Below, piece by piece: positions 1-10,963 of a stretch of 64,000 bases of DNA. Within the stretch, counting starts at the first letter, position 1; every line of letters starts with the position of its first letter. The notes under the pieces were generated by a model that ran no database searches, had not been told where the DNA came from, and worked only from the letters and a program-made list of their open reading frames with translations. The DNA lies in contig NC_046654.1 in the NCBI RefSeq assembly GCF_900324485.2, positions 11,390,562-11,454,561 of the forward strand, written 5' to 3'. The translations under genes and the position numbers were made by a program. The DNA comes from Mastacembelus armatus (taxonomy: Eukaryota; Chordata; Actinopteri; Synbranchiformes; Mastacembelidae).

Positions 1-449
1 AAAGATTTGCATTTACAGTGAGAATGATTGTTTTGTTTGATTTATGGGATTATAACCTGAATACTTTTGATTTCAGATCTGCCATCTGGACATTTTCCAG
101 ACCAAAATATTATGCCACATTACATTGTACTGCAGGGCTGAATTCAATCACATTAATCTATTTGCTGCTTTAAATGTGCCTCAACCTATCAAATCATACA
201 CTACATATGAAGATACTCATTCTAGGTACTTATTTACTCTGCCTTAGAGGTTTAGGGACACACTCCAACTGAAACTGTACAATAGTAGCCCAGACTATAT
301 TAACTAATACAAAATATTCATGCTCGAGAAAAGAAATGCATTTTAATTCAGTGATGCGACTTTGCACATCTACATTCCAGCATTTTAAAATTCAACTACA
401 GTAGCTGAATCAGATTTCACAGCGCAGAGACAAAATGTCAGACACTTAC

Positions 450-944
450 AATAAATTCCAAGGACAAGAGCAGCGATCAGCAGAGCAGCATTCACCAAGC
501 CCAGACTCAGTAGAACCAGTCGGTGAGGTGGAAGTGCCGATCCGCCTCTCTTTGTAAATAGATCTTCAAAATGTTCCTGAATTAAAATCTCAACAATCTA
601 TATCATCTAAGAGCAATATCATGTCACATTTTAGTTTCTGATGAAATTTTATTATATTTAACAAATTTAAGCCAGAGCATATATTTAAAAATACTTCATT
701 GTTTTTACAACCATTTAAAATCACATGCAATGAGCTGAAATGATAGATGGTCATTACAGGAGAGTAAGGAGAGAAAAAAGCAAAATGGTAGCACAAAAGG
801 AAAAGGACACAGGGTAGAACTGATTTTAAAATGAGTTGTACCTTGTCGAAAGCGAGAGCACGGATGTCCATCTGTGGTGAAATTTGGAGAAATGTTTCTT
901 TCAGACAATGTTTCCTCCACAGGTTCTGACTGTGTGTTCTCCAT
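450..944 (-). CDS. Partial C-type lectin-like receptor gene A (first two coding exons only)
   Basis: Exon 1 (944-842) encodes a 34-residue cytoplasmic tail starting MENTQSEPVEETLSER and ends in phase 1 at a GTACAA donor. Exon 2 (545-450) encodes a transmembrane segment of the form PHRLVLLSLGLVNAALLI, ends in phase 1 at GTAAGT, and finishes with the I-Y-C pattern also seen in genes C and F downstream. The two exons join in frame. I found no coiled-coil stalk or lectin-domain exon in 1-449, so the gene presumably continues past the left edge. The assignment rests on the exon phases and the transmembrane sequence, which match those of the five complete genes next to it. I see no ITIM or hemITAM in the tail. 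The lectin domain itself is not visible, so the product is inferred from position and exon architecture. Confidence 0.6.
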
Positions 945-950
945 TATTCT

Positions 951-1560
951 GGTGCAAGTAGTTCCTATTGATCTGTTTGTCTCCTGGTTATACCGCTGAT
1001 AAAGTGTGTGTGCTTGTGTGTGTGTGTGTGTGCTTTGGGGGGGGCAGTAGGTTAAAGGTTCATGGTTACAGTTAGGAACAGTGGTTAGGGTGAAGGTTAG
1101 GGTGAGGTTACGAGGTTAAGTCACCAGTCTGTTCTTATTCTGCCTGCCACTTTCTGGACTTTGCCTTTTCCTTCTTGTGCGAGTTTTTGCCTGCCAGTTG
1201 CTGACCTCTTCCTGTTCCACACTGTTCCCCTCTTACCTGTCTGCATCTGTATCCTCTTAAAGAAAGATGAACTATTTAAACGTGTAGGTGAGCACTCATG
1301 AATGATATTTTAGACATTTAGACAATTCAGCTTTATTGCACTGCAGTGTTAGCGACTGGGCATCAGGACATACAGCAGTTATCAAAATGCAAAAATGCCA
1401 GACATGTTTTATGGAGATTGTATAAGTAGTAATATTAACAGGTACAATATCAAAGCTTTCATTCGATAAAGAGCTGATGTCAAGACGTCTGTACGGTGGA
1501 GTTGGTTCTTTATGCAGACAGTTAAAGCAGTAAAGCAAATGCAATCAGCACCTTTAACCT
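951..1560. other. Spacer between lectin genes A and B, with TG run and telomere-like minisatellite
   Basis: A short TG repeat lies at about 1010-1032 and a G run follows. At about 1066-1115 there are several imperfect copies of GGTTAGGGT-type sequence, resembling degenerate telomeric repeat. On the minus strand an AATAAA at 1331-1336 is well placed as the polyadenylation signal of lectin gene B, whose stop codon is at 1561-1563. No coding sequence was recognised. Confidence 0.5.
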
Positions 1561-3663
1561 TTAATTCAACAGTGGTGCTTTTTCACAAATCCATTTCTTT
1601 GCATTCTCACATCTGGCATCGTTCCAAGCCTGGAAGAAGTTTTCCACGGGATACACTGCTGCACAGTCCTCATTGTTGGTATCATTTGGTTCTCCGTCCT
1701 TCCAGTACCTGGAGCAAACAATAGGTTATTTCCTTTATCTCACTCCACATTTAGCATATTTCTATTCAAAGCATTTAGAGTATTCTAATGGACGTAAAAA
1801 CTGCTGCTCAGTAATTAAAGTCATCTGTCAGACAGCCTCCAGATTTCTCACAGTGCAAAACATACAGTATTTAATGTTTACCCTTCAGTCAGTATTGTTT
1901 CATCCACCCACTTCCAAGCCCCTTCTTCTTTCATGTCGCTCAGTCCAATCCAGAAACCAGATGACACTTTTGAGGGGTCTTGCTTATTTATCAAGACACT
2001 TACAGTTGCATTCTAACGAATAGAAAATATATAAACAACAAATAAAAAAAAAAGCATTAAAAATTACATGAACAGGGGTGAAACCAAACATTAACTGACC
2101 ACTTTGTCTTGGTTGTTTATGATTGCAAGGTCGCCTTTATGTAATTTGCAGTACTCTCTGGCTTTTTGCCAGGTTTTGAGTCCAGCACTCTCCAAGAAAG
2201 AGAAGTAATAACACATTGAGTTCATCAAAATCCATCCTGGTGGACAGTGTCTGCAGCCATTTCCTGTTGCCAAAGAAAATAACAGTGAACCAAACGATTT
2301 GAAACAAACAAACATATTTTAGTATATGATATAACAATAGTAAAACAGATCTCACTAATCATGGGCAAGTGGGATTTCATGGATGCAATGTCCTTTTTGA
2401 TTTTGTCAATCTGTGCTAAATTATTGGCCTTGCTTCTTGTCTGGTGATCAAGCTCCCATTTGGTTTTTTTCTGACGATTCAATTCAGTCTTCAGCTGCTT
2501 CTTCAAGATTTCAATTGCAGTCTTGTTATTATCACGGACTTGCTGCGTCTTATCAGATGCAAGGTGGGTGTCAGTGAGCCTGTTGTCTGTAAATGTTGAA
2601 GACAAACGATGTTAAGATAGTACATTTTCTTTTGGTTTTCATCATTTCCAGTATGCCATATCCAGTATGGCAAAAACTCAAAGCTATTTTGAGGAGATTA
2701 ACGCACTCAAATTCCACTCCATTATTAAAAATCTATATGCTGTATGTCAGAAGGTCAAAGCTCTATTTAGGCACAAGAAGTGACATTTCATTTTAATAAC
2801 AAATGTCTACTTTTCCTCTAGAAAACAGAAGATTTATTTAAATTGCCACCATAATTTCATCAGAAGTAAAGCAGGAACCACTTTAATAGTCTTTTAAACA
2901 TTTAGGTTTATTATTTTAAAACAATTTTATGATTTCAAGCTTTCAAAAATACATATTTAGCTGCTTTTTATTTTGCAGTAGATTAAACTAAATGTATTTG
3001 GGTTTTTGACCGTTTGGAGTGACATTTTATTAGTTTTTCCAATATTTTAAAAACTGAGCAAATCAAGGAATTGAGACAATAAACAACAAATCATTTTTTA
3101 ATGAATACAATCCTCAGTTGCAGCCCTAATTAATCACAGTAACGCTGACTTACAGTGGACCCCCAGGCCAATATCAACTATTAGCAGAACAACAGCGAGA
3201 ACCACCAGTATCACTGCAGCCGGTCTGCACTGTCTCCATGATGTGAAACTGAACGTGGGCACTAGACAGAGATAAGGAATCAATACACTATTAAAACATT
3301 TTATTGTTGATGTGTTTACCATCATCTGAATTTACATGTGCTCTATATTGTAGGCTGAATTTTTAATAACAAACAAGTTTAGAACCATGCAAGCCATTTT
3401 TTTCATTTGTCGTAATAGTTCAACATATTCTATCTGAACTATTTCAGAGTCAGGTACAAACAGAACCATAAAGCTGTTTTTCATTCTTTTTGTAAATGAT
3501 AACTTACTATACCTTGTTGATTGCCCAGGTTAGAGTAGGGGTAAGAGATATGATCTCCATTGTGAAGTTCCTCTTGACAAATTAATGTGTTAAATCCATC
3601 ATCAAAATTACCTCTTGGCATTTCTGGCTTCTCCATTGTGACTGCACGACTGAGATCAGTCAC
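1561..3663 (-). CDS. C-type lectin-like type II receptor gene B, intact EPN/WND site
   Basis: Six coding exons on the minus strand: 3663-3513, 3261-3154, 2586-2356, 2263-2100, 2012-1882 and 1708-1561, about 310 aa. Exon 1 is the cytoplasmic tail, with the stretch DDGFNTL and a YSNL motif. Exon 2 is the membrane span, with an Asp inside it (LLIVDIG). Exon 3 is a charged, heptad-like stalk. Exons 4-6 form the C-type lectin domain: CRHCPPGWILMNSMCYYFS at its start, GFWIGLSD in the middle, then GEPND and AWNDARC before the final WICEK. The EPN and WND motifs of Ca2+ site 2 are both present, which in this family goes with mannose, GlcNAc or fucose binding. An alternative start Met lies at 3636. 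It resembles teleost CD209/CLEC4-like surface lectins, probably on immune cells (inferred). The exact orthologue is not identifiable by eye. Confidence 0.85.
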
Positions 3664-4845
3664 ATATGAAATGAATTGTCAGGACATTGCACTGTGTTGA
3701 CTTTTCGAGGTCACACTGCTGAGCTCATCAACACTGAATTCCTCATAATCCAATCTGAGACATAACTGGCATTCTTAGGAAAAGAGAAGTGAAATTTTTG
3801 TTTTGTTTATTTAGCAGGACTATGTGGTGGGTGTAACGTTTACCCTCTCCTACAGGTTTCCTGCATGTGGTTATACTTTCCCTTATGCAATAATTCAGAG
3901 GAAGCATAAGATAGCTGATTTAATTCTTTAACAACCTTTTCTTTAGTCATGTTTTCTGGTGACAAAGGCGGCTGGGTTACCAACTTAGCAAAGTGGGCAA
4001 GTGTCCCAGGTTCTCTGTGTCAGTTGGTTTCTGGAAATGTGATTAATTGTAATTTTGTTTAGAAATACTGGAAAATGTTCCAGTTAGCAAAGCAGACACA
4101 TGAAGAGAAATGTGGCATTATGTGGCAACTACTCCGATACCCTGCCATTAAAAAAAGTAAAATACCTTGTATTAAAAGTATCGGTAAGGACAGTTTTAGC
4201 CATGAGCTTTCATGGTTAAAAAAAGGTATGACAGCAACTTTTCAGTCGTCTAAGGTTTATAAGCAAAGCAGACACATGAACAGAAATGTGGCATTATTTC
4301 ACTTATGTGACTGACAGTCAGGGCAACCCCTTGGACACTGCAAAGCCTGTCTGTAAAAGACGTTTCAAACCTACACAAACCAAAGGAGATTCACTGATTA
4401 GCAGTCATAAAAGCATGAAAAGTTTGAGTCATAACACCCAGTCTGGCTTTCTTGGAGATTTTGAGAATAAAAATGAAGGTAAATAAGAAAACTAGTGCAT
4501 TAAAATATGTGGGAATCTAAGTTGATGGCCCAGAAACTAATTGGATGAATATTTAGTTTTCCTGCTAACTTTGCTGAGTAACCACAAGTAACTTCTGGTA
4601 GTGACGCAAACCAGTGGGAAAATGACTGTGTGGCCATGGAAGGATGGACAGACAATTATTTCTTATACAAAAATAATAAAAGTTTAAGCACCTTAACAAA
4701 GACTTGATAGATCACATTTCCCAAGTCAAAAAAGTGTGACAAGTGTTGTTCAGAGTTTGACAAGGAGTAAAAAGGCTCAGAAACATAACATGTCTTATAA
4801 AGATACTTTATTTGAAAGTATTTCAAGCATCAGAAAAGTTTATGT
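3664..4845. other. Spacer between lectin genes B and C
   Basis: This holds the probable promoter of gene B, a decayed BED-finger-like fragment (listed separately) and, near 4800-4812 on the minus strand, an AATAAA close to the end of gene C. I found no other gene. Confidence 0.4.
4075..4486 (+). pseudogene. Decayed hAT/ZBED-like BED zinc-finger fragment with an internal repeat
   Basis: Frame 4286-4486 reads MWHYFTYVTDSQGNPLD, then PVCKRRF and KGDSLISSHKSMK. This follows the BED-finger pattern of hAT transposases and ZBED proteins (W-x-x-F, C-x-x-C with the second Cys here Arg, then a K-G-x-x-x-L-x-x-H stretch). The short sequence GCAAAGCAGACACATGAA occurs near 4088 and again near 4264, each followed by almost the same 18 bases, so the fragment contains an internal duplication. 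No continuous transposase was seen. The family assignment is by pattern only. Confidence 0.35.
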
Positions 4846-6777
4846 TTATTTTGATGGCATTTCACATGTCCAGTGTATCTTGAATTCACACGGTGAATCA
4901 TTTCGGGTCTTCCAGGGATTCGATGAGCTAGGGAGTACAGCGCCACAATCCTCCCCCTTGTGTCCACTATTATTTGGTTCTCCATCTCTCCAGTACCTGG
5001 ATATCATTCAAAAAGTACTATAATATTCTAGTTTATTGACTCATGATGCAAGGCATCTTTATAACAAAGGCCAAAATGAAAATAATGCTTTTAAAAATGA
5101 ATGCCACATAGAATATATTGTTGTATGATGCTGCAGCTCTCACCTTTGCTCCACCTCAGTGACGTTATTAATCCAGACCCACGTCCCCTCTGCCTTACTG
5201 TCAGTGAGACCAACCCAGAATCCGTTCTCCCAGAAGTTAGGGCTAGTTTTCATGTTTTCAATGGTATGACTTACAAATTTCTGTAAAAGCACATAAAGGA
5301 ACTGATATTTTCAAACAGACACATTGTAAAATCCATTTCAACATTGCTGATATATTCTTAGCAGCATTTACGCCTCTTTTTCATTAGTTTTCATCTCACC
5401 TGCTCCTCTTGGTTATCGATCACAACCAGATCAGCTCCACGACTAACACAGTCTGCTCTGCTGTCTGGCCAGTTCTTTTTCACTTTATGAGACTCCAGGT
5501 AAGAAAAGAAATAACAGGACGAGTTGTAAAAAATCCAGTGGGTGAGGCATTTTCCACAACCTCCCTCTGGGAGAAACAAAAGATTTTTTTTGTCACTTCA
5601 GGTGTTTTGGGTTTTCTGACATAACAGATTAAATTAAAACTGTATCTCTAAGTTATGACATGTCTGTCTCACCAAAAAATGATATATTGGACTGCAGACT
5701 TGTCTCCTCTGTCCTCAGTGTCTCAATCTGTCTCTGATAAGCATCATTGATGGCTTTCTGATGCTCAATCTGCATCTTCATCAGCGTGTGGTTTTTGAGT
5801 GCACTGTCTAAAGCCTTATTGGCCTCCTCTTCAGATTCGGTCAGTTTGCTGTGGTTCAGGTAGTTCAGCTGATTGATGTGCGTTGTTGCATCTGAGTGGG
5901 AAACATGGAGGGAACCCTCTTTGACTTTGGCACCTGAAGAAGAGAAAACTGTCACCAACGAAGCAAGAAGGATGTCAAACTACTTTTACACTTTCTTCTA
6001 AAGATGTTTGCGAAAATTGTTCTTTCTTTTAGGAGAAAAGTGTTTTAAACAGGACAGGACAAAAAAGTTCCTAAATTATTAAAAAGTTATAAAAATGATA
6101 CTCTTTGAATAAATGTTCTTATATAATGACCTAGCTCTGCACTGACTGTAGATTAAAGAGCTGTTTAAAAAAGAGGCTCAAATATTTGTAGATATATTTT
6201 ATTTCACAGGAGAGAAAAGGTGTCAGTTCAACAATTTAAAGTAAAACAGCAAAGAAACAGGGAAATGAAAGTTACTGTCATCTGTCATACTCACAGTTAA
6301 TGCCAATAACAACAGCAGCTATCAGCAAAACAGCATTCAGCAGCCCCAGGCACAGTAGAATAAGTCGGGATCTTGGTAAAGTGGATCCACCTGTTTTCAC
6401 AATATATAAAATTTCATTTATTACTTATTTAATTATTCAGGTTAAAGTTTCCAACAAATCAGATAAACTATATTTACTCTATAATTTCTGTTGTTCCTCT
6501 TTATTATATAAACAATGTAAGAAAAAAAGTGGAGATTAGTTTAATTTTGTTTGTCGATATTGAAAAATGTAATATGAAACACCCAATATCAGCATTATTT
6601 TCCTATAAAACAAGTCTTGGTTACTCAGTAAAGTTAACAGAAAATCTAAATATTCAGCCAAAAAAGCTGAAACAAAACAGATCTATTAAACGGTGTTGGA
6701 CCTTTCAAAGTCATACCTTGTCCAAATATCCCATAGAAAGTGGCGTTTTCATTTGTCCTTCTCTGTGGAGTTTCCAT
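4846..6777 (-). CDS. C-type lectin-like type II receptor gene C
   Basis: Six coding exons: 6777-6717, 6390-6295, 5933-5673, 5566-5400, 5280-5144 and 4996-4846, 290 aa. The tail is METPQRRTNENATFYGIF and carries a YxxPhi-type motif (YGIF). The transmembrane exon reads RLILLCLGLLNAVLL. The stalk exon has a heptad pattern (LTESEEEANKALDSALKNH). The lectin domain runs over the last three exons: CGKCLTHWIFYNSSCYFFS, FWVGLTDSKAEGTWVWINN, then GEPNN, GEDC and TRNDSPC, ending CEMPSK. Ca2+ site 2 keeps EPN and the Asn-Asp of WND, but the Trp is Arg. N-glycosylation sequons occur at NSS and NVT. Splice phases equal those of its neighbours. The gene is nearly identical to E over exons 1-4, most of exon 5 and the introns between them, but not in the last exon. 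Confidence 0.87.
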
Positions 6778-6995
6778 CACTGTGCAGTGCACTGCCCATT
6801 CAACAGTTTCTCTCCTCTTTTATAGCCACAAGAAGAGGAGTGGGTTTGACTAGGACTGCTTCTTTCTATTTGTGGACTTTTCCTTATACTGTGTATTTAT
6901 GTACATCTATGGGTTAATGTTTGAATTAAAGTTAAGAATAGGAAAATAAAGTTCATGAATTCTCAGTGAAACTTGACATTATGGATTTACAGAGG
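5135..6995. repeat. Segmental duplication, copy 1 (matches 11190-13393)
   Basis: This block covers exons 5 to 1 of lectin gene C, the introns between them and about 220 bp of upstream sequence. It matches the corresponding part of gene E almost base for base. Similarity starts at CAGCTCTCACCTTTG next to exon 5 and ends upstream at CAGAGGTATTA, after which the copies differ. Copy 2 has extra sequence in two introns, including a repeat insertion. Confidence 0.85.
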
Positions 6996-8086
6996 TATTA
7001 ATATACAGTATTACAGTATTATGTTACTGTATAAAGTATTGCACTGAGAGAACAACAGTCTCACAGTTTATCAATCAGAGTGATGTCAGGCTATTCCAGG
7101 AATTTAACAGTGATTTATGTCATGTCTGTGAAAGTTTGGCTCCGTCGTCTTATTGGGAAATAAATCCCCTCCACACACAGTTTTTCAGCTCACTGAGGCT
7201 TTGCTTCCATTGTGGTTACAAATGTCTTGTAAGTATCATGCAGTTGATTCAACTCATTGATAACATGGTATATATCATCATCTGTGATACGGAAGTTTTT
7301 TTTTATTCAGTCCTTCATTCAATTTGCAAGTCATTCTACAATTTGCAGGTCACTATGCAATCCTCAATTCACTTTGAATCATTTTGCTTAAGATTTTAAA
7401 TGAAAGCTAAATCAGTTGCATGTGATGTGGCCAAGGGCTTTTGGTCTCTTTATTCAAGTTGCAAATTGTTTTGTAATACTGTCAGCATGACATAAGATGC
7501 TTTAGGACGTATAGGATGTATTATATTTCTTAAGGAACCCTTGAAGCAATTTCCCTTTTGTGTGAGAACAGCACACAAAAAGGAAATGTAATAGTTCCTG
7601 AGCTGTTTTGAGAATCATTTTAGTTCCTACTTCGGAGTAGGTACTTTTCAGTTAGTGACATACGTTTACGTTGATTTGTCGAACAATAGGCCAATCACCT
7701 TGTTGAAATGCTGTCATGCTATTCAACAGCTCGTTTGGGCTTCTTATCAGACTATAGTTATGGCTCAGTAGGTCCCTACTCACCTATTGGAACCTACTGG
7801 AAGGGTCAGTAGGTTGTTATCATCCCACAGATGATTATTATACTTTCCATTGTGCATTAGGTCAAGACATGGACCCATGCATGGGCCTAGGTCACAGTTA
7901 AATCAAAGTGGCTGACTTGTTTCTTTAACAACCTTCTCTTTAAAAAGAGATCATTGCAGAGCTAGAGATACGTCAGAACTCCTGAGAAAGAAAAGATGCA
8001 AAGAAACATGTATCATAAAGGTATTTTATTTGAAAATGTTTCACGCATGTGTTGGATCTCTGCTAGAGCAGGAGTGTACTCTGAGT
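6996..8086. other. Spacer between lectin genes C and D
   Basis: AT-rich intergenic DNA with no gene that I recognise. An AATAAA on the minus strand lies near 8023-8028, downstream of the gene D stop codon at 8087-8089, and fits as its polyadenylation signal. The part around 7620-7820 has repeated AGTAGG-type words and may be old mobile DNA, but I could not define ends. Confidence 0.35.
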
Positions 8087-8284
8087 TTAGCTTGATGGCA
8101 TTTCACATAACCAGTGTAAGTTATGAAGCTGGCATTTTCCATCATATCGGGTCTTCCATGGATTAAATGAGCTGTAAGCTGTAATGCAACAATTTTCTCC
8201 ATCAAGTCCATGGTTGTTCGGTTCTCCATCCATCCAGTACCTTAGAGATATCAATATCATTCAAATGATATCAATATCATTCAA

Positions 8285-8316
<32 letters not shown>

Positions 8317-9882
8317 GAGTAATTGTATATATATATATATAATTACTCCATTTTGTGTTATCAGAATAAGGCATTGCTTATTTTCAAATTAATGAGAGTG
8401 AAAAAAAGTTAATCCTAACCCATAATTAATACATAATCAAGACAATAATATTGAAATGATAACCTTTGTTCCACCTCAGTGACGTTATTAATCCAGACCC
8501 ATGTTCCCTCTGTCTCCATGTCAGTAAGACCAACCCAGAATCCGTTCGTCCAGCTGCTAGGGTTACTTTTCACAGCTTTGATAGTGTCACTCACAAATTT
8601 CTGTGAAAGTAAAGAAAGGGTTGAGAGGTTTACAGGACCAAATTGTATTTTATTTCTCATTTATTTACAGCTCACCTGCTCCTCTTGGTCATCAATCACA
8701 GCCAGATCAGCTCCACGATTAACACAGTCTGCTTTGCTTTCTACCCAGTTCTTTTTCACATCAGCAGACTCCAAGTTAGAAAAGAAATAACAGGACGAGT
8801 TGTAAAAAATCCAGGGGGTGTGGCATTTTCCACAACCTCCCTCTGGGAGAAACGAAAGATTTTTTTAGTCACTTTATTCTGCTATAACAGATTAAATAAA
8901 AACTGTATCTCTAAGTTATGACACGTCTGTCTCACCAAAAAACGATATATTGGACTGCAGACTTGTCTTCTCTGTCCTCAGTGTCTCAATCTGTCTCTGA
9001 TAAGCATCATTGATGGCTTTCTGCTGCTCAATCTGCTTCTTCAGCAGCGTGTGGTTTTTGAGTGCACTGTCTAAAGCCTTATTGGCCTCTTCTTCAGATT
9101 CGGTCACTTTGCTGTGGTTCAGGTAGTTCAACTCATTTGATGTTGCAAGGGAACCCTCTTTAACCTTGGCACCTGAAGACAAGAAAACACCGTAAGAACG
9201 AGCGTTGTGTCAAAACCCTGTGTGGTCGATATTCACAATTCTGTATCTGTTAAAGAAATTGAAATGTGTGACAACTCTTGTTGGACAACATGTGGACAAC
9301 ATGGTAGGAAATTTGCTCAAGCTGTACTGCATAAATATGCTGAACAAAGAAAACTGCACTTTCAAAAGCATTTAGAAATAATTGCACAATCAGCACTAAG
9401 CATCGTGTATTAGGAGTTAATTCAGTTTTGTCATATGCAGTGAAATGCAAAACAGAGCAAGAAAATTAAATTTCATCCTGATATTATACTCACAGGTAAC
9501 CCCGAGAATAATCATAATGATGAGCAAAATAAGGTTGAGCAGTCCCAGACACAGTAAAAACCACTGGCTTGATCCAACTCCACCTATAAAATTTGCAAAT
9601 GTATGACAGGCAGAAACTGATGAATGGCTTTAAGATACAAACCTTGGGACCTCATTTTAAGGCTTGGTTTAGCAGATTATTATATATCTTTAGATTATTA
9701 TTAGAGTCAGAGGTTCACTTGCTGAAAAAAGTACAAAATGTGCCACACACATTAAAAGATTTCAAAATCATACCTTGTGGAAATATACGAGAGCGAAACT
9801 GTCCATCATTGTTGAAGAAAACACGAGAAGATTTGAACGTTACTTTCTGCCCACCGCCTGTCATCATCCTTAGCTTCTCCAT
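8087..9882 (-). CDS. C-type lectin-like type II receptor gene D
   Basis: Six coding exons: 9882-9774, 9583-9494, 9172-8936, 8842-8676, 8600-8464 and 8240-8087, 297 aa. The longer tail starts MEKLRMMTGGGQKVTFKSS. The membrane exon reads WFLLCLGLLNLILLIIMII. The stalk is very like that of genes C and E but about eight residues shorter near its start. The lectin domain shows CGKCHTPWIFYNSSCYFFS, FWVGLTDMETEGTWVWINN, then GEPNN, GENC and TRYDGKC, ending CEMPSS. EPN is kept, but the Asn of WND is Tyr, so Ca2+ coordination and sugar binding may be weakened (inference). All donors and acceptors are canonical, including the CAG before exon 4. An AT repeat lies in the last intron. The gene belongs to the same expansion as C and E but is older, since its introns do not match theirs throughout. 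Confidence 0.86.
8255..8356. repeat. AT dinucleotide runs with flanking hairpin arms
   Basis: Within the last intron of gene D, a 20-bp unit containing GATATCAATATCATTCAAAT is repeated twice. Two AT runs follow (about 8285-8310 and 8327-8341). The second run is enclosed by AAAATTGAGTAATT and AATTACTCCATTTT, an inverted repeat with one mismatch. Confidence 0.7.
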
Positions 9883-10963
9883 TGCAGTACTTGCAAGTAC
9901 TTCACACTGGTGTGTTTTCCTCCTCCATTTATATCAGTGAATCCAGTGGCAGTGAATCCACCCCTAAACTTCAGCCAGTTATGATATAGATCCTGTTTCA
10001 AGAGAATCTTGTTCTGCATGGAGAAAATGGGAAGCATTGGTTGCATTATTGCAAGATGTCCTGGTTTTAAACATGCGTGCATGCATATGTCGTAGCTCAG
10101 GATAAGGCCATTTCAGTTCTTGCATAGCTGTTTTGTGCTTAAATCTTAGAAGAAGCACATTAAGAGTCTACAGCCATGCCATGCAGTTCTGTCAGGCTGT
10201 ACTGCTGCAGAGTGCTTCGAGCTAAGGAGTAGGCTGGAGTAGATCATCTTTTTTACTGTGATTCTCATTTTGGTTTAGTGTGCAACCATGCTAATATTTG
10301 CTACTAGCATCACATGCAAGGTACAGCCGGTGGGATGTCATTAGCTCTGCAGGTATTTTGCAGAGATGCTCATGTCTTTTTTTTGCACATCCAAGTCTCA
10401 AGTCTTTGAGAGAGAGTCCAAGTCAAGTTTCAAGTCACTGATGCTTGAAAGGAACATTTTGTCTTCCAGATTGCTTAGAACACTGCATTGATATATCTAA
10501 GTAAGACATAGCTTGTATTGTATTGTCATCACTCCTTTATTCATTAGCATATTGTATCAGCATTTAGTTATTTGGTATACTGCATGATCAGGCTTTTGCA
10601 GAGCAGTATGAAAAGAACAATCCCCAGCTACAAAATGAGGTAAAGTTCTACTTTACATAAACATTTTTAACAGATTTTTAACAGATTTCATTTCCTATCT
10701 GTAATATTTTCTTTATCTGCCATCTCGGCACAAAGAACTTCGAATGCATGCCCAGTGTGTGTAATCGATGTACCTGCTTTATGCATTGTGACGTATTTTT
10801 GACAGACAACCAAGAGTTGGCAATGATATTCATCTGTGTTTGTGTATAACTAAATGCTTAAAATGCATATAATCATGGTACCAACATTCAAAGTTATTCC
10901 ATAGTTTTACAAAGAGTTAGAACCAGATGCTTGTGTTTTCTGCTTGATCATCACATCCTGATT
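9883..10963. other. Spacer between lectin genes D and E
   Basis: Upstream region of gene D and downstream region of gene E. I see no coding exon, tRNA or clear mobile element. Gene E's stop codon is at 10964-10966. No AATAAA is close to it on the minus strand, so its 3' end was not placed. Confidence 0.35.

Noticed and set aside
1066-1115. Telomeric repeat array
   Set aside because: Only a few imperfect GGTTAGGGT-like units in mixed spacing. It is better seen as a short degenerate minisatellite.
7620-7820. Possible mobile element with repeated AGTAGG words
   Set aside because: I could not find matching inverted ends or a target-site duplication.
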